Source of the DNA: Actinomycetota bacterium
GTDB taxonomy: Bacteria; Actinomycetota; Acidimicrobiia; IMCC26256; PALSA-610
Direction: 5' to 3'
Assembly: GCA_030839105.1 (NCBI GenBank)
Contig: JAUZEI010000130.1
Span: 1 to 6,654, forward strand
DNA length: 6,654 bases
Under the pieces are notes generated by a model that made no database searches, had not been told where the DNA came from, and worked only from the letters and a program-made list of their open reading frames with translations. Each line of letters begins with the position of its first letter. Position 1 is the stretch's first letter. This document shows positions 4,721 to 6,654 of the stretch, one piece after another. Made by a program: the position numbers and the translations under genes.

Positions 4721-5200
4721 CTACGCCTGCCAGACCAGGATGTCGCCGGTGCCGATCAAGAGCGCGGTGCCCGGGAACACCCGCAGGCGCCAGGGTTCGA
4801 GGCGCAGTGCGGCAAAGCTGTCGGATGTCGGCCGGTCCCAGGCCGGGACGATGGCGGGGTCGTACCCGACGGGCGGCGGCGCGTTGACGAACTTGTTCCA
4901 CACGGTCGTGCGCGTCTCGTCGTCGAAGTTCCAGACCGCGCGGCACTCCGCGATGCACGTGTCGTGGCTGTCGGTCCAGTAGCTGCACGAGACGTACGGG
5001 CTGTGCCGGAGGTGCGACCGCTTGGTCGGCGTCGGGCCCGTCGCGATCCAACCCACCAGCTCGTCTCCGTCCCACTCCCACAGCGGGTGCAGGATCCGCG
5101 AGCGCGGCCGGCCCTGATGGTCGACGGTGGCGACGGAACACCACACGATCCGGTGGGCCATGGCGACGAACGCGGGCGCGACTTCTTCGAGAGCGGACAT
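4721..5200 (-). CDS. Pyridoxamine 5'-phosphate oxidase-like FMN-binding split-barrel protein
   Basis: A 159-residue protein with the usual layout of PPOX-type split barrels: an N-terminal helix, the strand pair CSVATVDHQGRPRSRILHPLW (21-41), WDGDELVGWIATGP (43-56), the lysine/arginine stretch TPTKRSHLRHSPYVSCSYW (57-75) where flavin phosphate is normally held, and a C-terminal region containing RLRVFPGTALLIGTGD (138-153). The family contains flavin- or F420-dependent oxidoreductases acting on small molecules, as well as haem-binding members. True PNPx enzymes are longer, so the specific reaction is not determined. The start at 5200 is chosen because similarity begins there; the open frame upstream to 5437 overlaps the divergent gene and lacks coding character. 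No Shine-Dalgarno is visible, and TACGTT (5213-5208) lies 7 bases upstream, again suggesting a leaderless message. The stop is 6 bases from that of the UbiB-type gene with no terminator between. Confidence 0.87.
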   Translation of the reverse strand: MSALEEVAPAFVAMAHRIVWCSVATVDHQGRPRSRILHPLWEWDGDELVGWIATGPTPTKRSHLRHSPYVSCSYWTDSHDTCIAECRAVWNFDDETRTTVWNKFVNAPPPVGYDPAIVPAWDRPTSDSFAALRLEPWRLRVFPGTALLIGTGDILVWQA

Positions 5201-5207
5201 GGCGCGA

Positions 5208-5217
5208 AACGTACACT
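5208..5217. promoter_or_regulatory. Overlapping divergent -10 boxes for the PPOX-like and SDR genes
   Basis: On the - strand TACGTT (5213-5208) ends 7 bases before the ATG of the PPOX-like gene. On the + strand TACACT (5212-5217) lies upstream of the SDR gene. They share two bases, so RNA polymerase could not occupy both at once. The - strand box is the better supported of the two. Neither has an obvious -35. Confidence 0.4.
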
Positions 5218-5230
5218 CCGCTCCGTGCAG

Positions 5231-5263
5231 ATGCGCCGAGCACGACAGACGCGCACGACATGA
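5231..5263 (+). other. Possible 10-codon upstream ORF overlapping the SDR start (ATGA)
   Basis: ATG at 5231 opens a frame encoding MRRARQTRTT that ends in TGA at 5261-5263, overlapping the SDR start codon at 5260 in an ATGA junction. If transcription starts from TACACT (5212-5217) this ATG would be close to the 5' end of the mRNA, and the SDR gene, which lacks a clear Shine-Dalgarno, could be translated by re-initiation. It may equally be chance. Confidence 0.25.
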
Positions 5264-6036
5264 CCGGTCGGCTCGAGGGGCGCCGGATTCTCGTCGTCGG
5301 CGCGGGAACTCGCCCGTCCAAGGATCCCGACGCGCCGATCGGCAACGGACGCGCCATATCCGTACTTGCGGGTCGCGAGGGCGCGGTCGTTGCGTGTGCG
5401 GACGTCGACCGGGACGCAGCGGAGCAGACTGCCGCACTCGTGCGCGCCGAGGGTGCGCAGGCGCAGGTGATCGTCGCAGACGTCACTCTCGAGGAGGACT
5501 GCGCGCGCATCGTCGACGAAGCGGTGCGCGGGGTCGGGGGTCTTGACGGGCTCGTATGCAATGTGGGCATCGGTCTCGGCCGCGGCCTCGCGGACACGTC
5601 CGTCGAGGAATGGGACGCGGTGCACGCGGTGAACGTGCGCGGACATTTCCTCTTGTGCCGCGCCGCGCTGCCGGTCATGGACGAAGGCGGTGCGATCGTC
5701 CTCATATCCTCGGTCGCCGGACTGAAGCCCGGAACCCGCATTCCCGCGTACGACACCACGAAGGCCGCGCTTGCCGGTCTGAACCGCCACGTCGCGTTCG
5801 AAGGCGCGCGCCGAAGTATCCGGTCGAATGTCGTCGCGCCGGGACTCATCGACACGCCACTCGGTCGGCGGGCGACCGAGGGAAGGCCCGGGCGCGACCG
5901 CGTTCCCGTCCCGCTCGGCCACCGCCAGGCGACGGCGTGGGAGGTCGCGGCCCCGGTCGTCTTCCTCCTGAGCAACGATGCGAGCTACGTCACCGGCCAG
6001 ATCCTCGCGGTCGACGGTGGCCTCTCGACCCTCTGA
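5260..6036 (+). CDS. Short-chain dehydrogenase/reductase (SDR) family oxidoreductase
   Basis: A 258-residue classical-type SDR that should oxidise or reduce an alcohol/ketone with NAD(H) or NADP(H) in the cytoplasm. Visible elements are the Rossmann glycine motif VVGAGTR...PIGNGRA (12-32), an acidic residue after the second strand (CADVD, 46-50, favouring NAD), VADV (72-75), CNVG (100-103, in place of the usual NAG), N125 in AVNVRG, S150 in LISS, the catalytic Y164 and K168 (YDTTK), VAPGLIDTP (192-200), and the C-terminal YVTGQILAVDGG (243-254). The nucleotide motif is unusual: eight residues, PSKDPDAP (19-26), separate its first glycines from the GNG part. The substrate is not predictable from sequence. 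The ATG at 5260 gives the usual family length and has no good Shine-Dalgarno. The gene is divergent from the PPOX-like gene, with 59 bases between start codons. Confidence 0.9.
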   Translation: MTGRLEGRRILVVGAGTRPSKDPDAPIGNGRAISVLAGREGAVVACADVDRDAAEQTAALVRAEGAQAQVIVADVTLEEDCARIVDEAVRGVGGLDGLVCNVGIGLGRGLADTSVEEWDAVHAVNVRGHFLLCRAALPVMDEGGAIVLISSVAGLKPGTRIPAYDTTKAALAGLNRHVAFEGARRSIRSNVVAPGLIDTPLGRRATEGRPGRDRVPVPLGHRQATAWEVAAPVVFLLSNDASYVTGQILAVDGGLSTL

Positions 6037-6054
6037 CCGCGGCGCGCGCGTCCT

Positions 6055-6070
6055 GCGCCGTGTGCGGTGC
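6055..6070 (+). terminator. Short hairpin downstream of the SDR gene
   Basis: GCGCCG (6055-6060) pairs with CGGTGC (6065-6070) around a TGTG loop, with one G-U pair, 18 bases after the stop. There is no T-tract. It could be a weak terminator. The support is low because such hairpins are frequent in GC-rich DNA. Confidence 0.25.
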
Positions 6071-6074
6071 GCCC

Positions 6075-6104
6075 GTGACGCCGTGTGAAGTCGTGGCCTA
6101 GCGT
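6075..6104 (+). promoter_or_regulatory. Leaderless-type promoter of the SnoaL-like gene
   Basis: GTGACG (6075-6080) is a fair -35 match and TAGCGT (6099-6104) is a -10 box 18 bases further on. The box ends 6 bases before the ATG at 6111, and no Shine-Dalgarno lies between. The block CTAGCGTTGCCGGATG matches the one before the UbiB-type gene at 14 of 16 bases. Confidence 0.5.
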
Positions 6105-6110
6105 TGCCGG

Positions 6111-6647
6111 ATGACGTTCGACCGTGACGAAGTAGAGGCCGCGTTCCGCACCTACTGGCAGTTGGGCGCCGTGAACGAAGACTGGGACACGTGGTGCGAC
6201 TCGTGCTTCACCGACGACGTGACCTACATCGAGCACATCCTCGGTAACAAGCAAGGCCGGGAGACGGTGCGGGCGTGGATCAAGCCGACGATGGCCGACT
6301 ACGGCGAGATCTACACGGCGTACGAGTGGCACATGATCGACGACACCGGGCGCGCGGTCGTCTACATGCAGAACCGGCGCGACAATCCCGAGCCGGGCGG
6401 CCGGCCGATCGACTTCCCGGGTATGACCGTGCTGCAGTACGCGGGCAGCGGGCAGTTCTCGTTGGAGGAGGACTTCTGGTCGCTGACCGAGGGCGGCGCG
6501 ACCTTCAAGGAGTACGTCGACCAGTGCAAGAAGTTCGACCCGGACTTCCGGCACAAGCGCACGCGTCGGAACTGGGGCAAGGGGCCGGACTGGACGCGGG
6601 GCGCTTCGACATACGAAGACTCCCCGGGAGCGAAAAAACACGCCTAG
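6111..6647 (+). CDS. SnoaL/NTF2-like domain protein
   Basis: A 178-residue protein. The N-terminal helix with FRTYWQLGAVNEDWDTWCDSC (residues 12-32), the turn FTDDVTYIEHILG (33-45), the GRETVRAWI stretch (49-57), and later strands (RAVVYMQNRRDN, MTVLQYAGSGQFSLEEDFWS) match the cone-shaped SnoaL/NTF2-like fold. These are small cyclases, isomerases, hydratases or binding proteins for hydrophobic metabolites such as polyketides and sterols. Asp-35, Asp-36 and His-42 lie where members often carry pocket residues, but no reaction can be assigned. After the domain there is a charged tail (145-178) rich in Lys, Arg and Trp that is longer than in typical 120-140-residue members. The ATG at 6111 follows a leaderless-type -10 box. 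The gene may be expressed with the SDR gene 74 bases upstream or from its own promoter. It is complete, ending 7 bases before the window edge. Confidence 0.8.
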   Translation: MTFDRDEVEAAFRTYWQLGAVNEDWDTWCDSCFTDDVTYIEHILGNKQGRETVRAWIKPTMADYGEIYTAYEWHMIDDTGRAVVYMQNRRDNPEPGGRPIDFPGMTVLQYAGSGQFSLEEDFWSLTEGGATFKEYVDQCKKFDPDFRHKRTRRNWGKGPDWTRGASTYEDSPGAKKHA

Positions 6648-6654
6648 TGCGCGC

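Noticed and set aside
4605..5975. Long - strand open frame (456 codons) across three genes
   Set aside because: It runs antisense to the SDR and UbiB-type genes and out of frame with the PPOX-like gene; composition is Arg/Ser/Ala-rich as expected for shadow frames in GC-rich DNA.
6040..6101. CxxC-like stretch (CAVCGAPVTPC) in the frame that overlaps the SDR gene
   Set aside because: It is the tail of a shadow frame with no nearby start; the cysteine spacing is likely chance.
1..6654. CRISPR arrays, insertion sequences, tRNA or rRNA genes, phage att sites
   Set aside because: I saw no regularly spaced repeats, transposase-like proteins, terminal inverted repeats or tRNA cloverleaf signatures on either strand.

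Overview
The window is high-GC DNA with closely packed genes on both strands. It reads as a chromosome segment of an actinobacterium, most likely of the Acidimicrobiia type. That placement is inferred from the strong GC bias in third codon positions, a GerW-family protein in an apparently non-sporulation context, a secreted Rpf-like lysozyme fused to 'DGGVFSFGDA' repeats, and leaderless-type promoters. Nothing in the window looks like a mobile element, CRISPR array, tRNA or rRNA.

Layout: (1) 1-396, the 3' end of an M20-family metallopeptidase on the + strand. (2) 426-1155, two small - strand genes, probably co-transcribed: an unrecognised small protein with a C-terminal membrane segment, then a GerW/YtfJ-family protein. 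They converge on the peptidase with a small hairpin between. (3) 1156-1595, a 440-base gap, the most information-rich non-coding stretch. It holds repeated GGTACG boxes, a perfect inverted repeat and, just upstream of the cell-wall hydrolase gene, an apparently structured RNA leader. A 12-bp pairing in that leader would bury the ribosome binding site. (4) 1596-2975, a membrane-anchored or secreted resuscitation-promoting-factor-like protein with a repeat domain. (5) 2976-3121, two strong hairpins and then a leaderless-type -10 box. (6) 3122-4714, an ABC1/UbiB (AarF/ADCK) atypical kinase. (7) 4721-5200 on the - strand, a pyridoxamine-phosphate-oxidase-like flavin-binding split barrel. (8) 5260-6036, a short-chain dehydrogenase transcribed divergently from it. 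(9) 6111-6647, a SnoaL/NTF2-like small protein.

The genes do not form one pathway. The GerW pair and the Rpf-like protein share a divergent control region, so both could answer to cell-envelope or dormancy signals, but this is inference. The right half holds general redox and small-molecule genes (UbiB kinase, PPOX, SDR, SnoaL-like), each apparently with its own short promoter.

The best candidate for something undescribed is the 1348-1596 leader of the Rpf-like gene. A multi-hairpin domain closed by an 8-bp stem is followed by mutually exclusive pairings, one of which covers the Shine-Dalgarno sequence and the first base of the start codon. It resembles a riboswitch with translational output, a regulatory logic known for actinobacterial rpf genes through c-di-AMP riboswitches. 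I could not match its core to the ydaO/c-di-AMP, c-di-GMP or guanidine consensus. A second pattern is a near-identical 16-base block, CTA(A/G)CGTTGC(G/C)GGATG, that joins a -10 box to the start codon of two unrelated genes.
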